Source: Hanleya hanleyi
Lineage: Eukaryota > Mollusca > Polyplacophora > Lepidopleurida > Hanleyidae
Length of the DNA: 64,000 nucleotides
Direction of reading: 5' to 3'
Assembly (NCBI GenBank): GCA_036873755.1
Contig: JAVTVY010019570.1
Span: forward strand, 1-64,000
Made by a program: the position numbers and the translations under genes. Shown here in pieces: positions 40,966 to 50,690 of the stretch (its first letter is position 1; each line of letters opens with the position of its first letter). Under the pieces are notes generated by a model that worked only from the letters and a program-made list of their open reading frames with translations, was not told the origin of the DNA and did no database searches.

Positions 40966-41136
40966 CATGTACAACTAATGCTAGAACTCACAACCCTGTC
41001 ATTTTTATCCTTTTGCGGGCTCCCTCCTGAATATTGAACAGACACAAAGTCAACCATGATGTTGTATTAATTCTTTTATTATCCCCATCATCAAACACAC
41101 ACCCCAGCTGGGGGCGCCACTGTGAGTGTGTTTACA

Positions 41137-41744
41137 TTATTTTTGTATGTACACGTGGTGGGTGTCTCCGGGAAAGATACCGGTCCGTAGTCGAAGGTGG
41201 TCGGGGGTGGCTTGCTTGAGGTCGAAGAGCATATACCCGTGCTGAGGGGTTGTCGCATCTTTAAAGGCTTCCAACGCAAACTGGATGCGGCCGGAGTACA
41301 TCTGTCTCGCCAGGTGTATAATTTGTTATGCATCTCTGCGGTTTTTGAAGACCACCGCATACTGAGCATTCAAACGGATGTTCCTGTGCTCTTTGTTCTT
41401 ATTGAAGAGATTCTGTACGATGTAGATGATACTCAACCGACGATGATGACTGCCTTTGGTAAAGACTTGGGTGACCCGCGCATCCGTCTCCGCCATGAGA
41501 TCATCCAGAACCACCAAGGTGTCCGGTTCCAAATCGGCCAGTTTGGGTAGGCTTTCCACGAACGTGATGTGGGGCATTGCTGCATACGCCGCTTGCCATT
41601 CTCCGTAACACCACACGACCCGGGCAATGGGTGGGGCAATCATGCTGTCGGCGTGTTGAAGGAGCTTCCTGACGAAGTGCGTCTTGCCGGAGCACGTCGG
41701 CCCTCCGATGACGCAAGTGAAGGAATGTTGCCTCCGGGGTCCAT
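41137..41744 (-). pseudogene. Packaging ATPase, frameshifted (copy 2)
   Basis: The ATG at 41744 is followed by a frameshift within about 8 codons. The body (Walker A with Cys in place of Gly in GPTCSGKT, still matching GxxxxGKT; Walker B LVVLDD) is open until near 41330. There a second frameshift separates the C-terminal 60 residues. Confidence 0.8.
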
Positions 41745-41845
41745 GGTTGAAGATGTATCCGCTGTCGTGGTAACCCGCTCTTGTAAATTTGGTACGAGTG
41801 AACTGGGGTGGTGGTGGATACAACAGCAACGTCGGTAGCCGTTGT

Positions 41846-42217
41846 CTATGGGCGTTGACTGTGAGTGATGAACTCCGGAGGGTTTTCAGACGTAGTGGGT
41901 GTACTTGGTGTAGAGCTCGATGTAGACTGTATACTTGGTGTGGAGCTCGATGTGGCTTGTACACGTGGTGTGGTGGTGATGACTGTGCTCGTTTCGATCA
42001 CGGGGTTGACTGGTGTAGAGAAGGTCTGTAGACTGGTTTGACTGCCACTCACAGCTGGAGTTCTAGGTTGGTTAAGTAGAGTGCTGAGATAGGCTACTTC
42101 GTAAAACACACCTCCGTACAACACACTCAGCAGGGTTAGCAATATCACCACAAAGCCCACTTGCTCTTTGCGCGTTTTGGGAGACGCTGTGTTCAGAGGC
42201 AGCTGCTGTTTGTCCAT
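41846..42217 (-). pseudogene. Membrane protein with Ser/Thr-rich stalk, shortened (copy 2)
   Basis: The ATG at 42217 and the hydrophobic anchor match copy 1. The Ser/Thr/Pro stalk contains SSTPS repeats. The frame closes at 41846, about 66 codons short of copy 1. The frame is also open upstream through the integrase C-terminus, giving one continuous open frame from 42625 (see findings). Confidence 0.7.
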
Positions 42218-42259
42218 AGCACCGTGTTCATGGTCGAACGTGGAATGAAGGATGGTAGT

Positions 42260-43390
42260 GGTGTCTGATTTTATAGTCGTTTCACCTGGTTGGCCGCGAC
42301 CCAGGAATTGAAGGAACTGAGCCAACCTTGCCAGTTGACGAAATGAAACAGTTTGCCACGTCGACGTTCCGTTTTCAAAATGCTTTGTTTTTACGACAGG
42401 CTGTAATTCCGTCTCGTAAAACGTCCCTAGCAACGGTTCGCCTTGAAGATCTTCCCGTTCATAGACTCGCTGCTTTCGGGGTAGGCGCCGTTTAATCAGG
42501 AAGTGCTCATCGCTCCAGTTGGGCAAGTAACTTTTCTCAAATTGACCTTTGACTTTACTGATCCGTACAGGGTCCCTGACCTTGAACACCTCCTTCGGCG
42601 TTCGCTGCGATTGCCTGGGGTACAAGACACGCCGAACTTGGGCTTCATTTCGTTGGGACGTCGTGATATGACTGAAACAAGGTTGAAAACGACGTTAAAC
42701 CCTACTACTTACCCCTATTTCGTTGGGTGACGGTAATGGGGGCTCTCTCTATACTCCGGTGATAGGCTCGATTGTAATCACTCAAAAGTTTCTGGAGAAC
42801 ATCGATGTACCGCCTTGTATTCTTATAGGTGAAATAGTTATACATGCGGCCTTTGAATGTCCTGTTGAACCTTTCCACAACGGAAGCCTTGGTCTCGTTG
42901 TACGTATGGAAGGGAAACACTTTCTGGGCTTTCAGAAACTGTTGGAACGGCCTGTTGAGGAATTCCGTGCCTTCGTCGGTTTGCAAATACAAGGGTTTGC
43001 GCCCGGTCTTGAAGATGTCCTTGAACGCCGCTATGAGATTCGCCCCCGTTTTCGTCAGGATGGGTACCACCCACGCATACTTCGACAGGATATCGATACA
43101 CATCAACATATACCGATTCCCATCGTTGTGTTTGGCAAAGGCGCTCATATCGACCAAATCCGCTTGCCATTGGGCATCTAGTCCTCCCACGATGACCCGG
43201 TTCCGTAGAAAATGGCGTCGGGCAGCTCGATGTAAGGTATAGGTGTCCTGTTTTTTAACCAATCTCGGATTTGGGCACGTTGTATCCCCTGGGGTTTGGC
43301 CGCTCGATAGAGAGCCGACAATGCACTATAGGCCGCCGGACTGTCGGGACTGTAGTATAAGTTATCCAACACCTTCTCCCAGCTCTTCAT
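42260..43390 (-). pseudogene. RVE integrase, broken (copy 2)
   Basis: The ATG at 43390 opens the N-terminal domain, which shifts frame near 43255 (one base lost in a T-run). The catalytic core follows intact in motifs (ADLVD, LQTDEGTEF, SVVERFNR) to a stop near 42705. After a 70-bp stretch bounded by 11-bp direct repeats, the C-terminal segment resumes at 42625. It retains the linker missing from copy 1, but the chromodomain is deleted near 42390. Confidence 0.85.
42647..42727. repeat. 11-bp direct repeat flanking a 59-bp insert in the integrase gene
   Basis: ATTTCGTTGGG occurs at 42647-42657 and 42717-42727. The insert read on the minus strand contains GGTAAGTAG and CTTGTTTCAG, strong splice-site look-alikes 41 bp apart. 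Removing that interval does not restore the frame. Confidence 0.6.
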
Positions 43391-43422
43391 GGTGACAAAT
43401 GATGATAGACTGGCTCTATCGT

Positions 43423-43837
43423 TTATTTATAACGGGTATATCTAGTTTCTTTCTGATTTTTTTCGTTGGCTTCTGCCAGCACATTGTCCATGGTTAATGA
43501 CCAGTCCAACTCGTCTGATGACCGCTTTTCCTCCGTAAGCACTTGATCCACATCTGCCACGGCATCTTTCAATGCAGACCACAGAACAGGGTGAAGGGTA
43601 AAATGCACTGTACCTCCATCTAGCCGAGCCAATTGAGCAAAGAAGGAGCCGCGTCGGATGTACACATCGTGACACAAGAGGATGAGGTCGCCGTCCAGTC
43701 CACCAGACAACACTCGTTTGAATTTGGTCCAGCCCTCCCGGGACAGACGAATGTTAGACGGGAACGGTTGTGTAGGGTCCGTATCACAGATGTCTCCCAC
43801 CTTCTCCATGATACTCCCGTATTATATGCTCCGGCAT
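43423..43837 (-). pseudogene. Unknown Polinton protein A, 5' deletion (copy 2)
   Basis: The original ATG (43837) is followed by a deletion of about 50 bp that removes the LHVYADK region and shifts the frame. An internal ATG at 43809 opens 128 residues covering the GWTKFKRVLSG core and C-terminal part. Confidence 0.75.
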
Positions 43838-43885
43838 GGTCAGTACGTGAATTGTACCAGATTTGACTGTCTCATATTTATAGGG

Positions 43886-44223
43886 AGGAAAATAGGAACC
43901 ACTTTCTCGAAGGCTTTCCACAGATCGGGGTCTAGGGTGAAGCCTCGCGTAGGGTCTTGGTAACGGCCCAGGCGTGGAAAGAAGGGTCCACGGTGTACGT
44001 AGATTGCATTGTCTATGTGGATGAGGTTTACGTCGAGCTAACCGCTAAACATCCGTTTAAATTTGGTCCAGCCGTCACGGTGTAGCGTAACCGTATTCGA
44101 TACGGTCTCAGCGCGCGACCAGCAAACATCTCCACGCTCTTCAACGATGGTAACTTTATCCTCATAGACGTGTAACCCCACCCGGGGTGAAAGGGGCAGG
44201 ATGGCTCGTAGGACTGGTGACAT
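43886..44223 (-). pseudogene. Unknown Polinton protein B, truncated (copy 2)
   Basis: The ATG at 44223 starts the protein as in copy 1; the frame stops at 44038 just after the FKR core. The remaining similarity runs to about 43890, then jumps, so the C-terminal tail is missing. The leader and promoter are duplicated upstream (44224-44360). Confidence 0.75.
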
Positions 44224-44416
44224 GGTTGACCCAATGACGAACGGTGAATGACACACACTCTGACTGTCTCTCGTATTTATGGTCAGGTCCCTCGGTGACA
44301 TGGTTGACCCAATGACGAACGATGAATGACGCACAGTGTGACTGACCTTCGTATATATCGGTTGCACATAAGCGCATCTGTGGAGGCTCTGAAGAGCCGT
44401 TCTTTTTCTGTCGCTG

Positions 44417-44743
44417 TCATTGCCAGGGCGTCAGAGTCAATATGGCAAAGACCATTGTGAGGCCAACGAGCCGTCGCTGGTTCCGGCGTGAGCGCTCTTG
44501 GTCCATAGTCCGGGCATTAAGGATGGCTGTCATAGTCCAGTAATGGTGAGTGATAGCACACCTCTCCATCGAGTCCACTCTGTCGAGAACCGCTTCTGTG
44601 AACTCTTTCAGGATCTGGCGTCGCCCCTCGTTGTCGTCGCCATTTGCAAACTTGGACCGAACCACTGCTCGGTAACCCGTGAGTGAATTAACCGCGGTCG
44701 CATGCTGTAAAATGCGAGTCGCATAGGGATGGGTGTCCGTCAT
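44417..44743 (-). CDS. Small tail-anchored helical protein (copy 2)
   Basis: 108 residues from the ATG at 44743, same length as copy 1 and fully open. The C-terminal hydrophobic anchor (RRLVGLTMVFAILTLTPWQ) is slightly interrupted by Thr-Pro-Trp. Substitutions are spread evenly. It retains its TATA-like element upstream. Confidence 0.7.
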   Translation of the reverse strand: MTDTHPYATRILQHATAVNSLTGYRAVVRSKFANGDDNEGRRQILKEFTEAVLDRVDSMERCAITHHYWTMTAILNARTMDQERSRRNQRRLVGLTMVFAILTLTPWQ

Positions 44744-45476
44744 GGCTCTGCAACCGTAGGAATGGGGATGTGGGATCCAGAGGGACGTGTTTTATAGACC
44801 ATGTCACACATGCGCGCCTATACGTAGCTCTACGTGGTGTAGTCCGTGATACGTACTATTCTCACTGGTTAGTCCAAATAGAGAGCAACAACAACAACAA
44901 CAACAAAGATTACAGGTCAATCCTTTTATTATCCCCTCCATCACAGCACATCCACGCTAGAGGAACCGCTATGGGTGTGTTTACATGCGGATGTGACGTC
45001 ATAGTGACCTCAATCGCGCGCACACTGAGGAACCGGATGTACACACACTCGGCCCCATACTATAATGCTATGGCGTGAAGTTTACATGCGGATGTGACGT
45101 CATTCGCGCGCACACTGAGGATCCGAAATTTTTGCGCGCAGGGGTCAAAGGTCAGTTAATGGTACGCAGGGGTCAAAGGCCACTTCCGGTCGCGTGACCG
45201 GAACCGGAAGCTGTCACAAAACAGGTGGCGCCCCCTGTCGGAAGTAGGTCAATAAGAACCAATTTAGCCTATCAATGGTCAGAAGAGTCAATTTAGCTTT
45301 ACATCATGTCAGTGATTAAAGGTCATTTCCGGTCACGTGACAGTAAACATGGAAAAACCCGGATGTAAGATGAGGACCCGGATGTAAAACCACAGTACCC
45401 GGATGGAAGATGGAGGAACGACGGGAAAAACCCACTGGGAAACCCGGATGTTGACAAGGTCCCGGATGTAAAATCC

Positions 45477-45535
<59 letters not shown>

Positions 45536-45629
45536 GCAATGCGGTTCAGTCGTACACCAGTACATCTCGGTCCTCGAGTTGGAGGTAGATGAACTGAGTG
45601 TGCTAAAAATAGATCACCAGCAAGCGTGC
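44744..45629. promoter_or_regulatory. Expanded divergent promoter region (copy 2)
   Basis: Longer than in copy 1 by about 400 bp. It contains two GGATGTGACGTCAT segments (44990 and 45091), (A/T)GCGCGCACACTGAGGA repeats, CCGGTCACGTGAC motifs, several CCCGGATG(T/G) repeats like those of the terminal regions (45358-45475), and a CA/CG dinucleotide repeat. No gene is supported. Confidence 0.6.
45480..45537. repeat. (CA)n(CG)n dinucleotide repeat
   Basis: About 58 bp of perfect alternating purine-pyrimidine, CA turning into CG, ending about 90 bp before the polymerase-gene TATA box. Such tracts can adopt Z-DNA. Confidence 0.95.
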
Positions 45630-45637
45630 TATAAAAG
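45630..45637 (+). promoter_or_regulatory. TATA box of zinc-finger/polymerase gene (copy 2)
   Basis: TATAAAAG, 53 bp before the ATG at 45683; same spacing and flanks as copy 1. Confidence 0.75.
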
Positions 45638-45682
45638 GGAAGTGGCCTGGCCGTTTCATCCGACACTCTGTCAACCACCAAG

Positions 45683-46230
45683 ATGTTCACTTGCACAACT
45701 TGCCAGAAGCAGTTTACTCGCCTAGAAGATTTGCGACGGCACAAGTCCTCCATCCACAACGGCGCACGGTATACTTGTATAATCTGCGCGTGGATATTCC
45801 TAGCGATCTGTTACAGGACGCCCTTCCAGTTAGTGACATCTATCGGCGCCAATGGCCCATGATACGGCACGTTTTCCACCGTGATAGCCCCATTCCAGAT
45901 ATCTACAATTTCCCACTGACCGACCTCACCCGTCTACGCAGCTACGTGGAAGCCATTTTCAATGACCAAGCTACGGTCTTCAGATTGAATGTCGCTTTCG
46001 GGTACATCTTACGTCACAAAGAGACGGACCAGTTACGGTATTATTATGCCAGTAATAACAGCCATGTGTTTGACCAACCGTTCACCATCATTAACCGGGC
46101 ATCGCTAGAGACGATGCTGGAGAAACTGGACACCGTGGATCCCTTGAGATGGGCACAACGTCAACGCCCCAACACACAATGGGTACACGTTTTTCGTTAC
46201 CAAGCTGACCGACCACCCCCCATCGGCTGA
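45683..46230 (+). pseudogene. Zinc-finger and polymerase B N-terminal region, deleted and frameshifted (copy 2)
   Basis: The ATG at 45683 gives the first C2H2 finger and part of the second. A deletion near 45787 joins this, in a different frame, to a segment (45790-46200) with text such as FRLNVAFGYILRHKETDQLRYYY. I recognise this as the N-terminal region that precedes the polymerase domain in invertebrate Polintons. Near 46190 another frame change occurs and similarity ends. No exonuclease or palm motifs follow, so the polymerase body is gone. Confidence 0.7.
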
Positions 46231-46520
46231 ATGCGTCACCCTTGCACTGATGAATAGCATAACATGCCGTATATACTCTCTATGTCTACATGCTGATCGT
46301 TGACTCGAGCTCAGTAAACACTTGTACCTAATGTGACGGTGCGTTAAATAATAACACATGGTGTTTGATATTTCAATTTGTTTTGCTGTGAACATACTAA
46401 ACATACCCAGGGCGGCTCCCCCAGCCTGAGTATGATGTAACATTGGGGATAATAAACTGTATAAACATTGCTGAACTTGTTGTTATTCAACCGCTATCCG
46501 CTATACTTGGATGAAATATA
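46231..46520. other. Spacer between polymerase remnant and right terminal region
   Basis: AT-rich, with AATAAA near 46451. No gene recognised. Confidence 0.5.
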
Positions 46521-46870
46521 TACCCCGATGTGATATAATGCCCTTGCACACTTCCGGTGATGCCGCGCAGGTGTGCGGCCAGATAACCCGTGCGCGCGCG
46601 CTCGCCCGGATAACCCGCGCAGGCGTGCGGTTGGGCCGGGCCGGGGAAATCCCGGATGTTGAAGAGTGCCCAGATGTTGAATCCCCGGATGTTCTAGTAC
46701 ATGTATTCCATACGTCTAAGGCCTAAGGAAAAATTGGAACTCTTCTGTGTTCGGAGGTAGTTTTTTGTGTTATTCTGAAAACCGGAAGTGACGTCACACA
46801 CTTGCGCAGACCCACCAAGCCACGTGACCTGCGCAGTAACCTACATGGAAAAACCCCGGATGTAAGATGA
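46521..46870. promoter_or_regulatory. Conserved subterminal block, right (copy 2)
   Basis: Complement of the left block. CCGGAAGTGACGTCA at 46782-46796 (ETS plus CRE), CCGGATGTT(G/C) repeats near 46650-46690, and ACGTGACCTGCGCAG near 46822. Part of the element's inverted terminal repeat. Confidence 0.7.
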
Positions 46871-47680
46871 GTACCCTAATTTTACATGCACCCACCCATG
46901 CCTTGATAGGCAGGCCCCGATAAGCCCGGAGACCGATATTAGCCCCCACTAGACAAGGTTGATAGAAGTTTTCCCCTATTGTAGGGGTAAAGTCCATGTC
47001 CCGCTTTTTATATTTTCGGGGGACAAATCCTCAATTTACATACACCCACCCTGCCTCTCTCAGCAGGCCCCGATAAGCCCGGGGAACCGATATTCACCCT
47101 TTTGGATAGGGTTGAAAGGAGTTTTCCCCTATTGTAGGGATAAAGTCCGTGTTCCGCTTTTTATATTTTCGGGGACAAATCCTCATTTTACATGCACCCA
47201 CCCGTGGCTTGATAGGCAGACTTCGATAAGCCCGGGGATCGATTTTCGCCCTTTGGGATAGGGTTGATTAGGAGTTTTCCACTATTTTAGGGGTAAAGCC
47301 CGTGTTCCGCTTTTTATATTTTCGGGGACAAATCCTCATTTTACATGCACCCACCCATGACTTGATAGGCAGACCCCGATAAGCGCGGAGACCGATATTA
47401 GCCATTTGGGATAGGGTTGATAAGGGTTTATCTCTATTGTAGGGGTAAAGTCCGTGTTCCGCTTTTTATATTTTCGGGGACAAATTCTAAATTTACATAT
47501 ATCCACTCCCCCACCCTACCTCTCTCAGCAGGCCCCGATAAGCCAGGGACCGATATTAGCCCTTTGGAATAGGGTTGATATGAGTTTTCCCCCTATTGTA
47601 GGGGTAAAGTCCGTGTTCCGCTTTTTATATTTTCGGGACAAATCCCAATTTTACATGCACCCATCCATGACTTGATCGCC
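46870..47680. repeat. 152-bp tandem array, right terminal (copy 2)
   Basis: Five units with TTTACAT(G/A)(C/T)A(C/T)CCAC-type segments at about 46880, 47034, 47186, 47339, 47495 and 47650. Same unit as 1-600. Confidence 0.9.
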
Positions 47681-48010
47681 CTCGAGGAGCGTTTCACTTT
47701 GACACCTGACTCGACACAATCAGTCCACTAGGGGCCCCTCTCGCCCCTGAAGATTGCCGAACATTCTCACGAAAACCCACGTACTTGGGACTACTTTCTG
47801 TCCGCGAAGGCAGACCGCATCACCGCCAGACCGCATCACCGTGAATGAATACATGCCCCAAGGTAACGCCCGATTCACGCAGACCGGATGTGACGTCATA
47901 CTTGCGCAGAACACTCCTGCGCACCCCTCCCCATAACCTCCCCAAAATGACGTCATACCTGCGCAAAAACACCTGCGCACTCGTAGCTTGTGCGGTATTT
48001 TATATACTAC
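47680..48010. mobile_element. Outermost right end of Polinton copy 2
   Basis: Holds CCACTAGGGGCCC, 'GGGACTACTTTCTGTCCGCG', two TGACGTCATAC(C)-TGCGCA(G/A)AA segments and CACCTGCGCAC. It matches 5150-5440. Similarity ends near 48000; a target duplication could not be defined because the left end is missing. Confidence 0.7.
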
Positions 48011-48039
48011 TTTGGCTGTTCTAAAGAAGGACTAGCCGC

Positions 48040-48430
48040 AGAAATTCCTAATATGACTGGCCATACCATGAAAGAACGATATTTCCTGGTATGCGGATCC
48101 GTTGTGGTGTTTTCCCATTGCAATTGACTTAAAATTGACAAACGATTTAATCACGGTCAAATAAATAATAAAACGGAATAGTTTATAAGTAGAAGGTAGA
48201 TCGTATAGGTATTTCACAAATCGAGATCACAAATTTCAATAAATATTCTAGGAGCACAAGTACTTATATCTAAAGTGTATGACTTAATTTGCTGTTTCTA
48301 ACATATGTAGCACGTGACCGAGTTTCCCAGAATTACGATAACTCTGAGCAGGATGAGACAGCCAATCGCCGGAGACAGCTGACAAACCAACTGATAATTT
48401 AACTCCTTCATTGTTGTTTCCTTGTGGTTG
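48040..48430 (-). pseudogene. GPCR pseudogene, N-terminus to TM4 start
   Basis: Minus-strand translation follows GPCR 1 and 2: a KELNYQLVCQLSP N-terminal part, ILGNSVTCYIC (TM1), a deletion covering the TM1-TM2 loop, then LYDLPSTYKLFRFIIYLT (TM3 start), with the DRY region altered to a non-matching IAMGKHHN. Several stops and frame changes. It lies directly beside the right end of Polinton copy 2. Confidence 0.8.
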
Positions 48431-48440
48431 AAATTTACAT

Positions 48441-49383
48441 AATTGACTTTCCCTATACTGATGGTTGGTGTACGCTAATATTTTCCACTAAACATCGAAC
48501 TGTGTCTGCTTGCATATGTGCTGTAGATCCATTCAGTGGTAAGAGATCACATGGAAGTCCCTCTCAGTTTGAACACTATAACTTAGTGAAGTTAAAGAGT
48601 CACATACACGAAAGACCATTTATATCCTTACATTCTTGTGAAAACAATAGGATAATGCTGACACTGTATTCTCGCACTTCGTTTATATGAGCAAACTATG
48701 CAGATGAACATGGCCTATCCATTGATAATATATAAACTGACAATTCTATAACGATGTGCGAAATTTCGTGAGTGTATATTAGAATCGAGTATCTTCAACT
48801 GTGGATATGTATATATAATATAAAATTCTCTTCACTATATGATTCCAAAATGTAGACTTTGGCAGTCCTACAAAATGTTCAGCCCTTCAGTAGTGAGGTG
48901 AATCTGCACAAAAAAAGCTATTTCACTGATAAAAATTAGCAAACTAATATCTAGTTAACGTTCAGAGTCACAGGAAGATAAAACAGCGTTGACTGGCGTT
49001 TGAAATTCGGCTTTCGCTTCTTTTTGACTTTTTCGTATACATTTTGGCATGGATATTTTAATATATCTAACATATGACAACTTGAAACAAAACGAAATTA
49101 ATGATTTCAATATGACCATATCTGCCATGATATTACATCACTATTAACTTTTAAACTTGGGTATTGTTTTGTACGAAACAGAATTTTGTACAGAATTGAA
49201 GAATTAAACTCGTATATGGGGGAGTTTTTCTTATTTAAGCTTCACTTATACTTTGCCGAGCGTGAACCATTCAGTCACATCGGTACGTAGACTGGTGTGG
49301 AAACAGAAATCTTGCTGTATAGCTTATTTTTTTTTGACTTGGAGAAGTTCAGGCACAAGTGTATCGTTGAGTTAACGCTTTAA
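48441..49383. other. AT-rich spacer with an interspersed repeat
   Basis: 49015-49190 is a copy of the repeat at 19695-20000 (TTTTGGCATGGATATTTTAA, ATATATCTAACATATGACAA). The remainder has no recognised feature; the ORF at 48424-48690 has no domain. Confidence 0.5.
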
Positions 49384-49918
49384 CCCTATCTGGCCTGGGC
49401 GATTTGGGGTGTATCGCAGCCTGGGCGGGGGGTAGGGGGGGGGGTGGAAAGTGCCCCCTCCTATATATTTTCTCTACCACTAAGGCTAGAGCGCTGAAAC
49501 TTGCCACACATTATCTTGGGTTCAAGCTCTACCGGGAAATGTGAAAAAATCCAACATGGCCGCCATGATGACGTCACAGTGACGTCATCTTCCCGGAAGC
49601 CATTTTTCAATAAAATAGGAAATAATTAGTTTTGCATAAATAATATACGTTCAAGGCCTTTTAGGCAAGGAAAATGTGAAGAAATGGAGCGAAAAGATTG
49701 GAAAACACGACTTTCGCGGATATCACATGGCCACCATTTTGAATTTACCCATGATCCTCTGCCTGAGGGTATATGAAAATAGACCCAAAATGACCCCAAT
49801 AAGATAAGCTTAAAAGTCACCAAGTTTCAGCCTCCTCGGTTTTGTCGTTTCGGAGCAGCAGAGAAAAGTTCACACTAGGGGGGCACTTTCCGCTCCCCCC
49901 CCCCCAGGCCAGGTAGGG
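49384..49918. mobile_element. piggyBac-type MITE, complete
   Basis: 535 bp, flanked by TTAA (49380-49383 and 49919-49922). Terminal inverted repeat CCCTA(T/C)CTGGCCTGGG, 16 bp with one mismatch. TTAA duplication and CCCTA ends are the signature of the piggyBac superfamily. No coding capacity; the 65-codon minus-strand frame inside is chance. Truncated sister copy at 34833-35404. Confidence 0.9.
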
Positions 49919-49922
49919 TTAA

Positions 49923-50690
49923 CGTTGAAAAGGGACAGCTGTAATTTGCATAAGATATAGTTTTCAACATCAAACAAACGGTTCAAACTTCATGAGGTTA
50001 CATTCCTTTATTTTCACTAAAATATACAGGCAGACTGCATTTTAGATCTAAAGCTTTGACTCCTTTACAGAAACACACTCACCAGCGCATCGATATTTGC
50101 ACGAGACGAAAGATTTGTCTTACCTTTTCCATATTTGTACAAGATTGGCTTATTATAACTAACAAAGCAATATAAATTAAGATAAAGTATAATAGAAACA
50201 CATAAGAAATAACTGTTTTGGTATGACGTCTATCCCAATATTCAGTAACTACGAAATTGAGAAGATATTCCAACGAACGCCACAACATTAAATGATATAG
50301 GCGAATCTTAATTGAATAATTTCTTCGATACAATGTAGAATGTGATTCATGCAGCCTGCATGGGAAGAATATTAAGTATAAGACGTTTATTAATGATAAA
50401 CGTCCCCAACATATACAAAAAAAATCAGCCGAATACTGGTTTTCAGACCTTTTGCACTCAAATGTACAAAGAAAATGATGCATTTATTGAACCACATTAA
50501 TGAGATGTTCAGAAAAAAAATTCTCATGTGAAACACGTCAAACGAATACAAATGTTTCTGTTTCTTAAACAAGGTAGCATTTGTGTACAGTTTCAGCCTA
50601 ACTCTGACCTGCTCTCTAACTTCACAAACGTTGCTAAGGTTGACCAGGCAAAACTTTATTCTTTGGACAGGCTTTGGTCACGTTGAGTGT
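49923..50690. other. 3' flank of GPCR 2
   Basis: 50310-50480 resembles 31500-31690, the 3' flank of GPCR 1 (AGAATG(C/T)GATTCAT, GTATAAG, TATACAAAAA, TACAAAGAAA). The gene duplication therefore included downstream sequence. The minus-strand frames here (50079-50483) have no known domain. Confidence 0.55.

Larger units (their letters stand above)
35405..48010 (-). mobile_element. Polinton/Maverick (adintovirus-like) element, copy 2
   Basis: Same gene order as copy 1 with 85-95% identity by eye over most genes. Inverted terminal regions are recognisable on both sides: 35405-36690 and, complementary to it, 46520-47700. The extreme left end is missing or rearranged, since the outer block present at 47690-48000 has no partner on the left. 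Polymerase B is lost after its N-terminal segment. Most structural genes carry stops or frameshifts; the protease and the tail-anchored protein remain open. Confidence 0.9.
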
